Positions 54,459-63,463 of a stretch of 64,000 nucleotides of DNA are shown one piece after another. The stretch is from Namhaeicola sp039714555 (GTDB lineage: Bacteria > Bacteroidota > Bacteroidia > Flavobacteriales > Flavobacteriaceae), in the NCBI GenBank assembly GCA_039714555.1, contig JBDLJB010000011.1, forward strand, positions 4,557 through 68,556, in the 5' to 3' direction. The translations under genes and the position numbers were made by a program. The notes beneath the pieces are model-generated. The model had not been told where the DNA came from and ran no database searches. It saw only the letters and a list, made by a program, of their open reading frames with translations. Positions within the stretch are counted from its first letter, which is position 1. Every line of letters starts with the position of its first letter.

Positions 54459-56111
54459 TTAATTCCAAAGCAACGCATACAAAACAACTAATACTAACAT
54501 CACAGCAAAAGCACCTACATTAAATAAAGGCGATGTTTTGAATAAACTCTTTGTTAATGGTATTCCTTTGGCATCATCTGCTCCTTTATGCTGGAATAAA
54601 CTTACCAGCATGATCACAATCATTGTTAATATGGCTGTATATCCCATTTGATCCATCCATGGTAAATCTAAAAAGAATGAACTTGTTGACCATCCTTTAG
54701 GTGCTACCTTAAAATACATTGCAATTGGAATAGAAACTAAGGCTCCAACTATAGCTGCTTTATTGGTCGTTTTTTTCCAGAATAATCCCAGTAAAAATAC
54801 TGCCAAAATCCCTGGGCTAACAACTCCGGTGTATTCCTGAATGAATTGAAAAGCCTGATCTATTCCGCCTAGTAAGGGAGCCATTATGCTAGCAATGATC
54901 AAAGCAATTCCGGCAGAAATTCTTCCCGTATTTACCGTTGCTTTATCACTGGCGTTCTTATTAATATATTGTTTGTAAATATCCATTGTAAAAATGGTTG
55001 ATGTTGAATTCAACATAGAAGCTAATGAAGATACGATTGCAGCAGCCAATGCCGCAAATGCTATCCCTTTTAATCCTGTTGGTAAAAATTGTAATAACCA
55101 GGGATAGGCTTTATCCGCTTGCTCGACCGATGGTATATTTTGTAAACCTATCTGGCCTAAACCTGATAATATCTCGGGGTCATTTACCATTACATAAGCT
55201 GCAATTCCAGGCACTACCACAATTACGGGTATTAATAACTTCAAAAAAGCTGCCAGTAAAATTCCTTTTTGTGATTCTTTTAATGATTTGGCAGCCAAAG
55301 TTCTTTGAATTATGTATTGGTTGAATCCCCAATAGTATAGGTTCGCTACCCAAAGTCCGCCAACTAACACGCCGATGCCTGGTAAGTTTTTATACTCAGG
55401 GTTTGATTTATCCAATATCATAGCAAACCTGTCAGGAGCTGCTTCGTAAACTGTTCTGATACCTGCTATAACACCTTCACCATCTGATACAGTATTCAGT
55501 GCTAAATAGGTCGTAACCAATCCCCCTAGTACTAAAAATATTACCTGAATTACATCCGTCCAGGCAACTGCTGACAGTCCTCCATATAATGAATAGGCTG
55601 CTGCAAAAAGTGCCAATCCAACCACTCCATAGATCATCGGAATGCCCATAATGGTTTCTAATGCCAAGGCCCCTAAATATAATACTGAGGTAAGGTTTAC
55701 AAAAATGTATAAGGCTATCCAGAACACAGCCAATATAGTTTTAAGATTTGTAGAAAAACGCTTTTCAACAAATTCAGGAATGGTATATAAACCTTTTTCT
55801 ATAAAAATTGGAAGGAAATATTTTCCTACAATAATTAGAGTAATTGCCCCCATCCATTCATAGGAGGCAATGGCCAGCCCTAAGGCAAATCCGGAACCTG
55901 ACATGCCTATGAATTGCTCGGCCGAAATATTAGCGGCTATCAATGAAGCACCAATGGCCCACCAAGGCAAGGACTTACTCGCCAAAAAATAGTCTTCGGC
56001 ATTTTTCTGGTGCCCTTTTTTATCTCTTGATACCCAAAGACCTACACTCAAAATTAATAAAGCATATACTATAAATATTATATAATCCCAAAATCCAAAC
56101 GTTGCTGTCAT
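54459..56111 (-). CDS. Sodium/solute symporter (SSS/SGLT family), probable Na+/sugar carrier
   Basis: The 550-residue membrane protein has about 13-14 TM helices and the SSS family pattern: SLPWWAIGASLIAANISAEQFIGMSGSGFA in TM1-2, LPGIGVLVGGLWVANLYYWGFNQYIIQR near residue 245, and AAAIVSSLASMLNSTSTIFTMDIY near residue 355, which is close to SGLT-type Na+ sites. The SGLT-like galactose transporter vSGLT has the same features. It follows galK and a galT remnant directly, so a galactose or related sugar is the likely cargo. ATG 56111 lies six bases after the galT remnant stop. Confidence 0.9.
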   Translation of the reverse strand: MTATFGFWDYIIFIVYALLILSVGLWVSRDKKGHQKNAEDYFLASKSLPWWAIGASLIAANISAEQFIGMSGSGFALGLAIASYEWMGAITLIIVGKYFLPIFIEKGLYTIPEFVEKRFSTNLKTILAVFWIALYIFVNLTSVLYLGALALETIMGIPMIYGVVGLALFAAAYSLYGGLSAVAWTDVIQVIFLVLGGLVTTYLALNTVSDGEGVIAGIRTVYEAAPDRFAMILDKSNPEYKNLPGIGVLVGGLWVANLYYWGFNQYIIQRTLAAKSLKESQKGILLAAFLKLLIPVIVVVPGIAAYVMVNDPEILSGLGQIGLQNIPSVEQADKAYPWLLQFLPTGLKGIAFAALAAAIVSSLASMLNSTSTIFTMDIYKQYINKNASDKATVNTGRISAGIALIIASIMAPLLGGIDQAFQFIQEYTGVVSPGILAVFLLGLFWKKTTNKAAIVGALVSIPIAMYFKVAPKGWSTSSFFLDLPWMDQMGYTAILTMIVIMLVSLFQHKGADDAKGIPLTKSLFKTSPLFNVGAFAVMLVLVVLYALLWN

Positions 56112-56117
56112 AATTCT

Positions 56118-56285
56118 TTAAATTTTTTTAACTGTTGCACTTTTTAAGAGTGGTGGATAAAAACTCATATGCCTTTGCCAAGGTCGTTTTGCCCAATGTG
56201 GAGAAACTAGCACCCATTCTCCTGATAAAATATTATATCGCTTGTTTGAATAATCTTGCAGGTTCGTATTCATTCTCTTGATCAT
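56118..56285 (-). pseudogene. galT: galT remnant: galactose-1-phosphate uridylyltransferase with central deletion
   Basis: A 55-codon frame opens at ATG 56285, overlapping the galK stop (ATGA), and ends at TAA 56120-56118. Residues about 13-34 (KRYNILSG, then EWVLVSPHWAKRPWQ) match the GalT N-terminus. The next residues, RHMSFYPPLLKSATVKK, match a segment that lies near residue 300 of full-length GalT (HFYPPLLRSATVRK in Escherichia coli). The intervening roughly 260 residues, including the active-site HPH, are missing, and the frame stops soon after. This is therefore an in-frame internal deletion of galT plus loss of the tail. The enzyme cannot be active. Confidence 0.88.
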
Positions 56286-57430
56286 TTAATTAAATGGGTT
56301 CCATTGGAAAGTTTTACCTGATATACGGAACAGGCTTTATTGAATTGTTTTTTATATTTCTTTGAAATTTTGTTTACAAAACCTTTCGTAGCTTCTTTTG
56401 CTACAACATTAATAGTACAACCTCCAAAGCCACCACCCATCATTCTAGCACCAATAACACCATCATTTTCTTTAGCTCTGTCAACTAAGTAGTCAAGTTC
56501 TTCACAGCTCACTTTATATTGATGTTGTAAACCATCGTGGGAACGATAAATTAATTCACCTAGTTTTAAAATATCATTATCAGTTATTGCTTTTGCTGCA
56601 TTTTGAGTTCTTTCATTTTCTTGAATTACATATAATGCTTTTTGATAATCTTCTTCTGAAATTTGATCTTTAATTTTAATTAAATCTTCTTTTCTTGCAT
56701 CTCTAAGTGCTTTTTTACCAAGCATTGCACTTATTTTTTCACAAACTGAACGCCTGTCGTTATAGGCACTGTCTGATAAACTATGTTTTACATTAGTATT
56801 GATAAGCACCAATTCATAATTATTGAATTCTATGCGGAAAGATTTAGCTTTTACCGTTCTGCAATCCAGTAATAAAATGTGATTTTCTTTACCAAACATA
56901 CTTGCGTACTGATCCATGATCCCGCATTTTACACCAACGAAATTATGCTCAGCTTTTTGCGAAATAAAGATCATTTCTTCTTTGGTCAATCCAAGTTGAA
57001 ATATCTCATTCAATCCAAACACTATACTATTTTCTAATGCCGCTGAGGAAGAAAGGCCTGCACCTTCTGGAATATCTCCACCAAATACAATATTAAATGG
57101 TGTAAGTTCAATTCCTTTTTTTTGTATTTCAGCAATTACACCTAATACGTAATTTTCCCAACTTCCGTTTTGCAATGGTTGAATATCATTTAAATAAAAA
57201 TGTAAAGTTTTGTCTTTATCATACGCATAGACAGTGCATAATTCTGAATTACTTTTCTCAATGGCTGTAATAATGCCTTTGTCTATTGCTGCTGGTAAAA
57301 CGAAGCCGTCATTATAGTCAGTATGCTCTCCAATTAAATTTATTCTTCCAGGCGAAAAAACAATTTTTGGTTGTGTATTGTACTTATTTATAAAGGAAGA
57401 TGTTATTTTATCGACTAAATTTTTATTCAT
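56282..57430 (-). CDS. galK: Galactokinase
   Basis: The enzyme phosphorylates D-galactose to galactose 1-phosphate. From ATG 57430 the product has 382 residues, the usual length. It carries the GHMP kinase signature: FSPGRINLIGEHTDYNDGF near residue 27, GDIPEGAGLSSSAALENS near residue 122 (phosphate loop) and RMMGGGFGGCTINVV near the C-terminus. A longer frame begins at 57499, but its extra 23 residues are not family-like, and the operator-to-start distance matches that of galM only with ATG 57430. Its stop overlaps the remnant galT start, showing the former galK-galT coupling. Confidence 0.95.
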   Translation of the reverse strand: MNKNLVDKITSSFINKYNTQPKIVFSPGRINLIGEHTDYNDGFVLPAAIDKGIITAIEKSNSELCTVYAYDKDKTLHFYLNDIQPLQNGSWENYVLGVIAEIQKKGIELTPFNIVFGGDIPEGAGLSSSAALENSIVFGLNEIFQLGLTKEEMIFISQKAEHNFVGVKCGIMDQYASMFGKENHILLLDCRTVKAKSFRIEFNNYELVLINTNVKHSLSDSAYNDRRSVCEKISAMLGKKALRDARKEDLIKIKDQISEEDYQKALYVIQENERTQNAAKAITDNDILKLGELIYRSHDGLQHQYKVSCEELDYLVDRAKENDGVIGARMMGGGFGGCTINVVAKEATKGFVNKISKKYKKQFNKACSVYQVKLSNGTHLIK

Positions 57431-57513
57431 TCTTTCGAAGTTTATTGAATCTAACACCTCTTTATTATAGATATGTGCTAAAAAATTATCGAAGTTCAAT
57501 ATAAATATTGAAT

Positions 57514-57538
57514 AATAAACGTCAAATATACATTTATT
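57514..57538. promoter_or_regulatory. Predicted operator upstream of galK
   Basis: Imperfect palindrome with left half AATAAACGTC, a 5-base spacer and right half TACATTTATT (reverse complement AATAAATGTA). It lies 83 bases before galK ATG 57430. An equal site lies 83 bases before galM. Confidence 0.6.
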
Positions 57539-57603
57539 ATTTTAATTAATTAAATTTCTTTGGAATCTTTAGCTAAATATTATATAAAAATTTGATTTAG
57601 GAG

Positions 57604-58308
57604 TTATAACTCAAAATCATAACCTTTTGCGATAAAGTTGTCAAACTTCTCTTTGTTAAACTTGTAAAGGAAAGCGCCTTTTTTAGAGCCTGCTTTATCT
57701 TTATCGCTGGTCTTAGTTAATATATCAAAAGAGAGTAACTTTTTTCTGAAGTTTCTATTATCTAATTTTTGCTGATACACACATTCGTATAAAATCTGTA
57801 ATTGTGGGATGGTAAACTTCTCAGGTAGCAAGTTAAAACCAATGGGCTGATATTTCGCTTTAACTCTTAATTTGGCAATGGCATCTTTCACCATTTTTTC
57901 ATGATCAAGTATTAATTCAGGAACATCGTTTAAATCAAACCAATGAGCATCATATTTCTCTACATTTTCCAAATCGATCTCATTAATTCTTATGAGGCTA
58001 TAATAAGCAATCGAGATTACGCGTGCACCGGGATCTCTATCTATTTCACTGTAGGATTGTAATTCTTGCAAATAAACATCTTTAAGTCCGGTAAATTCAT
58101 GTAGTATTTGTTTTGCAGCATCATCCAAAGTCATGTTCTTTTTAATAAAAGATCCGATCAAAGACCATTCTCCTTTTAAAGGTTCTACTCTCCTTTTGAA
58201 TAATAATAATTTTATTTGCTCGGAATCAAATCCGAAGACAATACAGTCAACGGCAACAAGGAATTTTTCTTGTCCTTCATATTCAAGTGCGGTGTCTATT
58301 AATTTCAT
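57604..58308 (-). CDS. NrtR-type Nudix-fold transcriptional regulator of sugar use
   Basis: The 234-residue protein has an N-terminal Nudix-like domain (VAVDCIVFGFDSEQIKLLLFKRR, GEWSLIGSFI) and a C-terminal winged-helix-like region (FTIPQLQILYECVYQQKLDNRNFRKKLLSF). The Nudix box is degenerate: GSFIKKNMTLDDAAKQILHEFTG lacks the REUXEE acidic set, as in NrtR-type regulators that bind rather than hydrolyse. In Bacteroidota such regulators control arabinose, xylose or galactose genes. Its position between galK and galM, both with the same palindrome upstream, supports control of this locus. Confidence 0.85.
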   Translation of the reverse strand: MKLIDTALEYEGQEKFLVAVDCIVFGFDSEQIKLLLFKRRVEPLKGEWSLIGSFIKKNMTLDDAAKQILHEFTGLKDVYLQELQSYSEIDRDPGARVISIAYYSLIRINEIDLENVEKYDAHWFDLNDVPELILDHEKMVKDAIAKLRVKAKYQPIGFNLLPEKFTIPQLQILYECVYQQKLDNRNFRKKLLSFDILTKTSDKDKAGSKKGAFLYKFNKEKFDNFIAKGYDFEL

Positions 58309-58490
58309 AGTATTTCTACAATTTTTTTTCGAGTTTCAAAGTTGGAAATAAAAAGTTTGGTTCTAAATAATAAAATTAATTAAAAAAATCGATATCCATA
58401 TAAAATGAGATTTAATAGATTTTTTTATATTCCAACAGTAAATATATTAATAGGCTTTATTTGTTTAATATTACCAAACTTTGAATAAGA

Positions 58491-59567
58491 TTAATTCGCT
58501 TCATTCTGTTTTGTTGAGAATTTAAAAATCGTAGTCTCTTTATATCTGTTTTCGGGTAACAAAATCGAAGATAGAAAATCAGGTTGATTTGGAGCATCTG
58601 GGGGGTATTGAGTTTCAAGGCAAAATCCACTTCTTTTCTCAAAACCAATACTTTTTCCGTCTACAATTGAAGCTTCTAAAAAATTACCAGTATATAATTG
58701 TAATCCAGGCTTTGTGGTATAAACTTCCATTAATCTTCCGCTCTTTTCATCGAAAGTAACAGCTGCCAGCTCTAAATTCCTATTTTCCTTATTAAGAACA
58801 AAATAATGATCATAACCTGAGCCAAAATTTAATTGTTCATCAACATCATTGATATGGTTACCTATTTTTGTAAATTCACTAAAATCAAAAGGTGTATTTA
58901 TTACAGATTTTTTATAACCCAATGGAATAGAGTTATTGTTAATGGGTAAAAAATAGTTGGCATTAATCTTTAATTGATGCTCTAAAATATCTGATTTTAA
59001 ATTGCCTGAAAGATTAAAATATGAATGTTGGGTAAGGTTAACGATGGTCGTCTTATCTGTAGTTGCCAAATATTCTATTTTAAGTTCATTATTATTTGTG
59101 AGTTTGTAATTAACTTTAACCTCTAAGTTGCCAGGATAACCTTCTTCCATATCTTTACTTAAATAGGACAATTCTACTCCAACGAAATCATTACTTTTGA
59201 TTGAATTTCCTTTCCATATTGCTTGACTAAATCCTTTTTTTCCGCCATGAAGGTGGTTGTCGTTGTTATTTGTGACCAATAGGTATGGTGTGCCCTCAAT
59301 GTTAAATTTACCCTTAGCAATTCTATTACTAAATCTACCAATAATTGCGCCGAGATAGTAATCATTTTCTAAATATTCATCAAAATTATTATATCCTAAA
59401 ACAATGTCTTCTTCAATGCCATTTTTATCAGGAACAACTAAAGAAGTAATTATACCGCCATAGTTTGTTACCTTGGCTGTTATTCCATTAGAATTCCTTA
59501 AAGTATATAATAGAATCTCTTTTGATCCTAATTTTCCAAAAGAATTAATTTTTAACTCCATTTTCAT
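58491..59567 (-). CDS. galM: Aldose 1-epimerase (galactose mutarotase)
   Basis: The enzyme interconverts alpha and beta forms of galactose before GalK acts. From ATG 59567 the product has 358 residues, the family length. Motifs are GAIIGRFSNRIAKGKF near residue 75, NDNHLHGGKKGFSQAIWKG with the catalytic His near residue 105, LTQHSYFNLSG near residue 180 and GFCLETQYPPDAPNQPDF with the catalytic Glu near residue 320. A TTG five codons upstream is possible. With ATG 59567 the operator is 83 bases away, exactly as for galK. Confidence 0.95.
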   Translation of the reverse strand: MKMELKINSFGKLGSKEILLYTLRNSNGITAKVTNYGGIITSLVVPDKNGIEEDIVLGYNNFDEYLENDYYLGAIIGRFSNRIAKGKFNIEGTPYLLVTNNNDNHLHGGKKGFSQAIWKGNSIKSNDFVGVELSYLSKDMEEGYPGNLEVKVNYKLTNNNELKIEYLATTDKTTIVNLTQHSYFNLSGNLKSDILEHQLKINANYFLPINNNSIPLGYKKSVINTPFDFSEFTKIGNHINDVDEQLNFGSGYDHYFVLNKENRNLELAAVTFDEKSGRLMEVYTTKPGLQLYTGNFLEASIVDGKSIGFEKRSGFCLETQYPPDAPNQPDFLSSILLPENRYKETTIFKFSTKQNEAN

Positions 59568-59650
59568 ATTTATTGTTGACAAATATTACACTATTTGAAG
59601 AAGTTTTAGTGTTCAAAATTTGTATTTCTCTGAATGAACATGGCTAAAAT

Positions 59651-59675
59651 AATAAATGTAAATAATACATTTACT
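59651..59675. promoter_or_regulatory. Predicted operator upstream of galM
   Basis: Left half AATAAATGTA (59651-59660), 5-base spacer and right half TACATTTACT (59666-59675), nearly perfect. It has the same 10-5-10 form as the galK site and the same distance, 83 bases, to the start codon. Confidence 0.6.
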
Positions 59676-59811
59676 ATATTTTTAAATATTTTTTAGAATT
59701 TGTTGTACCGGATTTGGCAGAAAGTATATAAAATTAAGTATGATTCTTTTAACTCCCCGGAAGAGACAATAATTTCTAATACCTTGGTTAATGCAATATT
59801 TTTTTTAATAA

Positions 59812-59986
59812 TTACAGATTAGTAAAATCAATATGCTTCCATTCAACGTTGATTGAATCATTTTTTTTAAGCGCTCCAGGAGTACTACGCCCTTCAATAA
59901 TATACTTTATGAGTAATGATTTTAACTCTTCTACTTTTTTGGTATCTTATTGCCTGTAGATTGGTTATTTCATCTAAATTATTCAA
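59812..59986 (-). pseudogene. C-terminal remnant of an arylsulfatase
   Basis: On the minus strand, upstream part LNNLDEITNLQ (one frame, from about 59986) and downstream part KKVEELKSLLIKYI, then IEGRSTPGALKKND (another frame, stop TAA at 59812) join across a poly-A frameshift near 59937. The EGRSTPG..QKND-like end and the YNLxxDxxETNNL..PEKVEELK segment before it are typical of the C-terminus of formylglycine-dependent sulfatases. The N-terminal 400 residues, including the catalytic CxPxR, are gone. The fragment overlaps the stop of the neighbouring hydrolase gene. Confidence 0.72.
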
Positions 59987-60824
59987 TTTTTATTATTGGT
60001 TCATTTTTTAAATATCCAAGTGATTGTAGAAATCTATCAGCTTCTAAAACTGTTTTCTTATAATATTCAATCTTTATATAATTAAAGAATCCATGTCCCT
60101 TTCCTTCATATAAACGAAGCTCACATCTACTTTCGACTTTTTCCATTATTTTTTGATAATATTTGGCAGTTTCTACCGGGATTAGCACATCATTTGTTCC
60201 CAAAAATAAGATGGTTGGCGGTGAACCTTTCTTGATATTATGAAGAGGTGAAAAGTTTTTGTATTCATTACCAATTCTTTCATAACCATAGCCTCCTGGG
60301 CCGTTATCTATAACAGGGTTAAAAAGTACCAATGCATTCGGTTTGCAGTTTACCGACAAGTTATCTGTATTTTCGTTATAACCGTCTATTAATGCTGTAG
60401 CAGCTGCAAGATGTCCTCCGGCAGAGGCACCAGCTGCAACTATCTTTGAAGTATCAATTTGCATTTCTTCTGCGTGTTCTCTAATATACCGAATAGCTGA
60501 TTTGGCATCTTTTAATGATTCAAATGGAGTAGTTTGCTGTCGTTTTTTCACCCTATAATCAACTAGGAAGCAAATCATTTCTCTTTGAGAAAAGTATTTG
60601 GCATGTGGTTCAAATTGTTTGATAGAACCTGTATTCCATCCACCTCCAAAAAAGAAAACAACCACAGGATATTTTTTTGCCGTATCTATATTTTCAGGAT
60701 GATATACTTCCATATATAAATTAGTCGTATCAAGCTGCTTATATAGTATTTGTTCTTGAGAAAAACTAAATGAATAAGCAAATAATGAAATCAATAATAT
60801 TATTAAAATGTTTTTACTATGCAT
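59979..60824 (-). CDS. Exported alpha/beta hydrolase (BD-FAE/esterase-like)
   Basis: The 281-residue protein has a signal peptide (ILLISLFAYSFSFSQ) and an alpha/beta-hydrolase fold. FFFGGGWNTGSI is the oxyanion-hole HGGG-like motif (His replaced by Phe), and VAAGASAGGHLAAA near residue 130 gives the nucleophile Ser of GxSxG. A late EGKGHGFFN supplies the catalytic His. Such esterases, common in polysaccharide-degradation loci, remove acetyl or feruloyl groups. Its neighbours, the sulfatase remnant and gal genes, suggest it was part of a galactan-degradation locus. The enzyme itself appears intact. Confidence 0.85.
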   Translation of the reverse strand: MHSKNILIILLISLFAYSFSFSQEQILYKQLDTTNLYMEVYHPENIDTAKKYPVVVFFFGGGWNTGSIKQFEPHAKYFSQREMICFLVDYRVKKRQQTTPFESLKDAKSAIRYIREHAEEMQIDTSKIVAAGASAGGHLAAATALIDGYNENTDNLSVNCKPNALVLFNPVIDNGPGGYGYERIGNEYKNFSPLHNIKKGSPPTILFLGTNDVLIPVETAKYYQKIMEKVESRCELRLYEGKGHGFFNYIKIEYYKKTVLEADRFLQSLGYLKNEPIIKIE

Positions 60825-60920
60825 ATCTATTTAAATATTACAATACTACCTCCTTTAATGAGTTACAAAGTTACATATATATTTAGTGTGTAAAAATCCG
60901 TTAGTAAATACACCCAAACC

Positions 60921-61085
60921 AAAGGGATTTCATAGCTTTAAGCTGATAAAAGTAGTTATTCACAGTTTTATCAAGTTTATGGCATCACAGCAATTCCCCG
61001 GTTTATTTTAATAGATCCTGATGGCAATATACCAAGGCCATCATATCCAAAATTGATTGAATTATTTGATTATGAAGGGATTTAA
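60921..61085 (+). pseudogene. C-terminal remnant of a TlpA/thioredoxin-like protein
   Basis: In one frame KGIS, TAG (60933), L, TAA (60939) is followed by ADKSSYSQFYQVYGITAIP, then RFILIDPDGNIPRPSYPKL to TAA 61083. YGITAIPRFILIDPDGNI and PRPSxPKL are hallmarks of the last part of TlpA-like thioredoxin-fold reductases, with the cis-Pro (IPRF). Two in-frame stops and the lack of CxxC and start make it a pseudogene. About five residues seem deleted between DGNI and PRPS. Confidence 0.78.
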
Positions 61086-61188
61086 TAGAACAACTAAATA
61101 TATATTTACAAATTATATATATATATTTACATAATAATGTACAATCCAAAATAAAATTTTAACAACAATAATTTAAATCCAAACTTTT

Positions 61189-62373
61189 ATGAAAACTATT
61201 TTAAAAAATGTATTATTAATAACTGTGTTATCATTATTTACACTAGTGTCCTGTACTAGTGATGCAACCCTCGACTCTACAAATGAACAAATCCTTTCTA
61301 AAAAAGCTTCTTTTAGTGAGGGATCTAAAGGAATAATTGAGGAGATTATATTGAATAAAAAAGGGAGGTCTTTACTTGAAAACAATAATACCTTTGATAT
61401 AGAAAGAGCTGTAATTCCAAGTGAAGATTGTGATACAAATCGCCCTTTTGATCTAGTAATGCTGGAAGAGTTTAGCAAAATTGATACTCGCGGTGAGTTT
61501 AGATCTTTTTTGCTTTTTAACGTATTAAATCAAGTAAGTGTTTTTGATGGAATTTTTAACGATTATGCAGCCGAACAGTATTTTGGTATTGACGCAGAAT
61601 ACACAAATTATATACAAAACAGACAGCGAAATCTAGAAAAATTTTGGAGTATGGAAGATACAGGTATTAGTGTTAGAGGACAGCATAATAAAACGCTTGA
61701 AGATGCTGAGCACCTTATATACCTACTAATAAATTATTTTGTAATACTTAATCCAGATGACCCATTTGGACCTCCTATTCCTTATACAGAAGAAATGGCT
61801 GCTATACGAGTAAATGAATTAATGCAAGTAGCAGAAGAAAGTGATTTTGTAACTGAATCACCAGTCCTTTCAATGGCAGGGTTTACTACAATAATACCAA
61901 CACCTGATGGTAATTTACATAAACCAATAGTAATTGGAGATGGCCTTATTGAGTTGATATCTCGTATTGGATTAGACCCTAAAGTAGTTTGGTCTAATAT
62001 TTTAGCTCATGAATGGGCACACCAGATACAGTTTGAAAATAATTGGGTAACTCAAGGGATTCCTACACCTGAAGATACTCGTAGGCAAGAACTTGAAGCA
62101 GATTTTTTTGCGAGTTACTATTTAACTCATAAAAGAGGTGCAACTTATAATTGGAAACGTGTTGAAGATGTTATGGAAGCCTTTTATAGTGGCGGAGATT
62201 GTTCTTTTGAATCTCCGGGGCATCACGGTACACCTGCTGAGCGTAAAGAAGCTTCATGGCAAGGTTATTTGCTAGCGCATAATGCTAGCCCCAAAAGTCA
62301 TATTTTAAGCACTTCAAAATTACATGAAATCTTTTTAGATTTACTTGATGACATTGTAGCTATAGATAATTAA
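61189..62373 (+). CDS. Zinc-metallopeptidase-like lipoprotein (HExxH)
   Basis: The 394-residue protein has a lipobox (LFTLVSC, Cys about residue 23). It has a LAHEWAHQIQFENNW HExxH motif near residue 280, followed by RRQELEADFFASYYLTHK, where the Glu after ELEAD would be the third zinc ligand. The pattern is that of gluzincin/M48-like or DUF-type putative neutral zinc metallopeptidases. The first 200 residues are helical with no clear domain. It may act on envelope proteins. It is transcribed alone downstream of the TlpA remnant. Exact family not fixed. Confidence 0.75.
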   Translation: MKTILKNVLLITVLSLFTLVSCTSDATLDSTNEQILSKKASFSEGSKGIIEEIILNKKGRSLLENNNTFDIERAVIPSEDCDTNRPFDLVMLEEFSKIDTRGEFRSFLLFNVLNQVSVFDGIFNDYAAEQYFGIDAEYTNYIQNRQRNLEKFWSMEDTGISVRGQHNKTLEDAEHLIYLLINYFVILNPDDPFGPPIPYTEEMAAIRVNELMQVAEESDFVTESPVLSMAGFTTIIPTPDGNLHKPIVIGDGLIELISRIGLDPKVVWSNILAHEWAHQIQFENNWVTQGIPTPEDTRRQELEADFFASYYLTHKRGATYNWKRVEDVMEAFYSGGDCSFESPGHHGTPAERKEASWQGYLLAHNASPKSHILSTSKLHEIFLDLLDDIVAIDN

Positions 62374-62911
62374 AGCTAAATTTTTGATGTATTGTATATG
62401 GTTGTTTTTATTGATTCAAAAAAAATATGAGGTTGTATTTTTGTAATAGTCATGAATTAATTAAGAATAAGTATCAATAGCTAAGTAGAATAGTAGAGTA
62501 AATGTCAAACTAAAGTGAGATATATGCTCTGCTATTTTTAGTTTAATGCTAAAAGTGGTTAAGAAAAAGCAATTGGGAGACGACTTCTTAGTAGGGAAGT
62601 ATGAAAATTATTTATCTGATATTATTATTGTAGGATTTTTTAGGAAAATATTCTTTCCCGGCCAGCCAATTATATTTATCAATTTCTTTTTTTTATGCAA
62701 TAAATGTACCTGTAATTTGAGATCCATACAAATAGAAACCCTGTAAACTGATTACTTAGTTTGGGTTGCATCCAAGTCTATCAAAATAGGTGAGAATTCA
62801 TATTATCTTATTACTATACCCCTTAGGGTATTTTTAGGGTAAATGATATAAGTCATATTCTATTTTGGGTGATAAATTTAATTTTAACTACTAATATTAA
62901 AATGAATTTTA
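62374..62911. other. 538-base intergenic region with a promoter-like site and hairpins
   Basis: No convincing gene. A 66-codon frame at 62546 has no recognisable family and may be chance. A promoter-like pair at 62411-62443, a hairpin at 62489-62536 and a small hairpin TACCC / GGGTA at 62817-62830 are the only ordered elements. Confidence 0.5.
62411..62541 (+). ncRNA. Candidate small RNA: promoter and downstream hairpin
   Basis: TTG (62411-62413) and TATTTTTG (62436-62443), 22 bases apart, form a promoter-like pair. A 10-bp stem AATAGTAGAG / CTCTGCTATT (62489-62498 with 62527-62536, one G-U) runs into a T-run, 45 to 95 bases downstream. This would give an RNA of about 90 bases with no open frame. 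Weak evidence. Confidence 0.22.
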
Positions 62912-63397
62912 ATGAAAAAAGTATTTTTAATAGTATTATTAGTGTTAGTATCATGTTCGGATAAGAAAGATGTTTCAAATGATAAACTAATATTATTAAT
63001 TGAAGACTACGAGAGAAAAGTGATAGATGTTAAAAGCATAGATTATATTAAAGAAATTCATCCTATAGACCGTATTCCTAAACTGCAAGCATTAATAGAA
63101 GTTGAGATTGGTTCAATAGAAATGAATATTGATGATTTATACCATAGTGATATGGTAAAAGAATTGGTAAATAATCCTGGATTATCTGCTGACGATGTAC
63201 GGAAAAAGTTTGTAGAAAGGGAAATTAAAAAAAGCATAGAAATAAAAGGATTAAGTGAACTAATCGATAAATCGAAAAATGATTCAACAACAATTTTAGC
63301 AGAGATATACAGGGTTAAATATGTAGTTGGTAATGATATTTTCATAAAAGATTATCTCGTAAGAAATGATACAATAATAAATTCAGATACAAAATAA
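62912..63397 (+). CDS. Hypothetical lipoprotein
   Basis: The 161-residue protein has a lipoprotein signal (FLIVLLVLVSC, Cys about residue 15), followed by a charged, largely helical region with no recognised domain. An LIEVEIGSIEMNIDDLY segment is mildly hydrophobic. Function unknown. It is flanked by an empty region and a broken membrane-protein gene and could be a recent insertion or a survivor in a decaying stretch. Confidence 0.65.
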   Translation: MKKVFLIVLLVLVSCSDKKDVSNDKLILLIEDYERKVIDVKSIDYIKEIHPIDRIPKLQALIEVEIGSIEMNIDDLYHSDMVKELVNNPGLSADDVRKKFVEREIKKSIEIKGLSELIDKSKNDSTTILAEIYRVKYVVGNDIFIKDYLVRNDTIINSDTK

Positions 63398-63463
63398 TCA
63401 ATGAAATATTATTTAAAGTTTAGTATTTAATTATTGTAATTTTAAAATGTATTATTTAGCTTC

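Noticed and set aside
62546..62746. 66-codon plus-strand frame before the hypothetical lipoprotein
   Set aside because: No signal, domain or RBS, and the sequence is low in complexity; more likely chance in AT-rich DNA.
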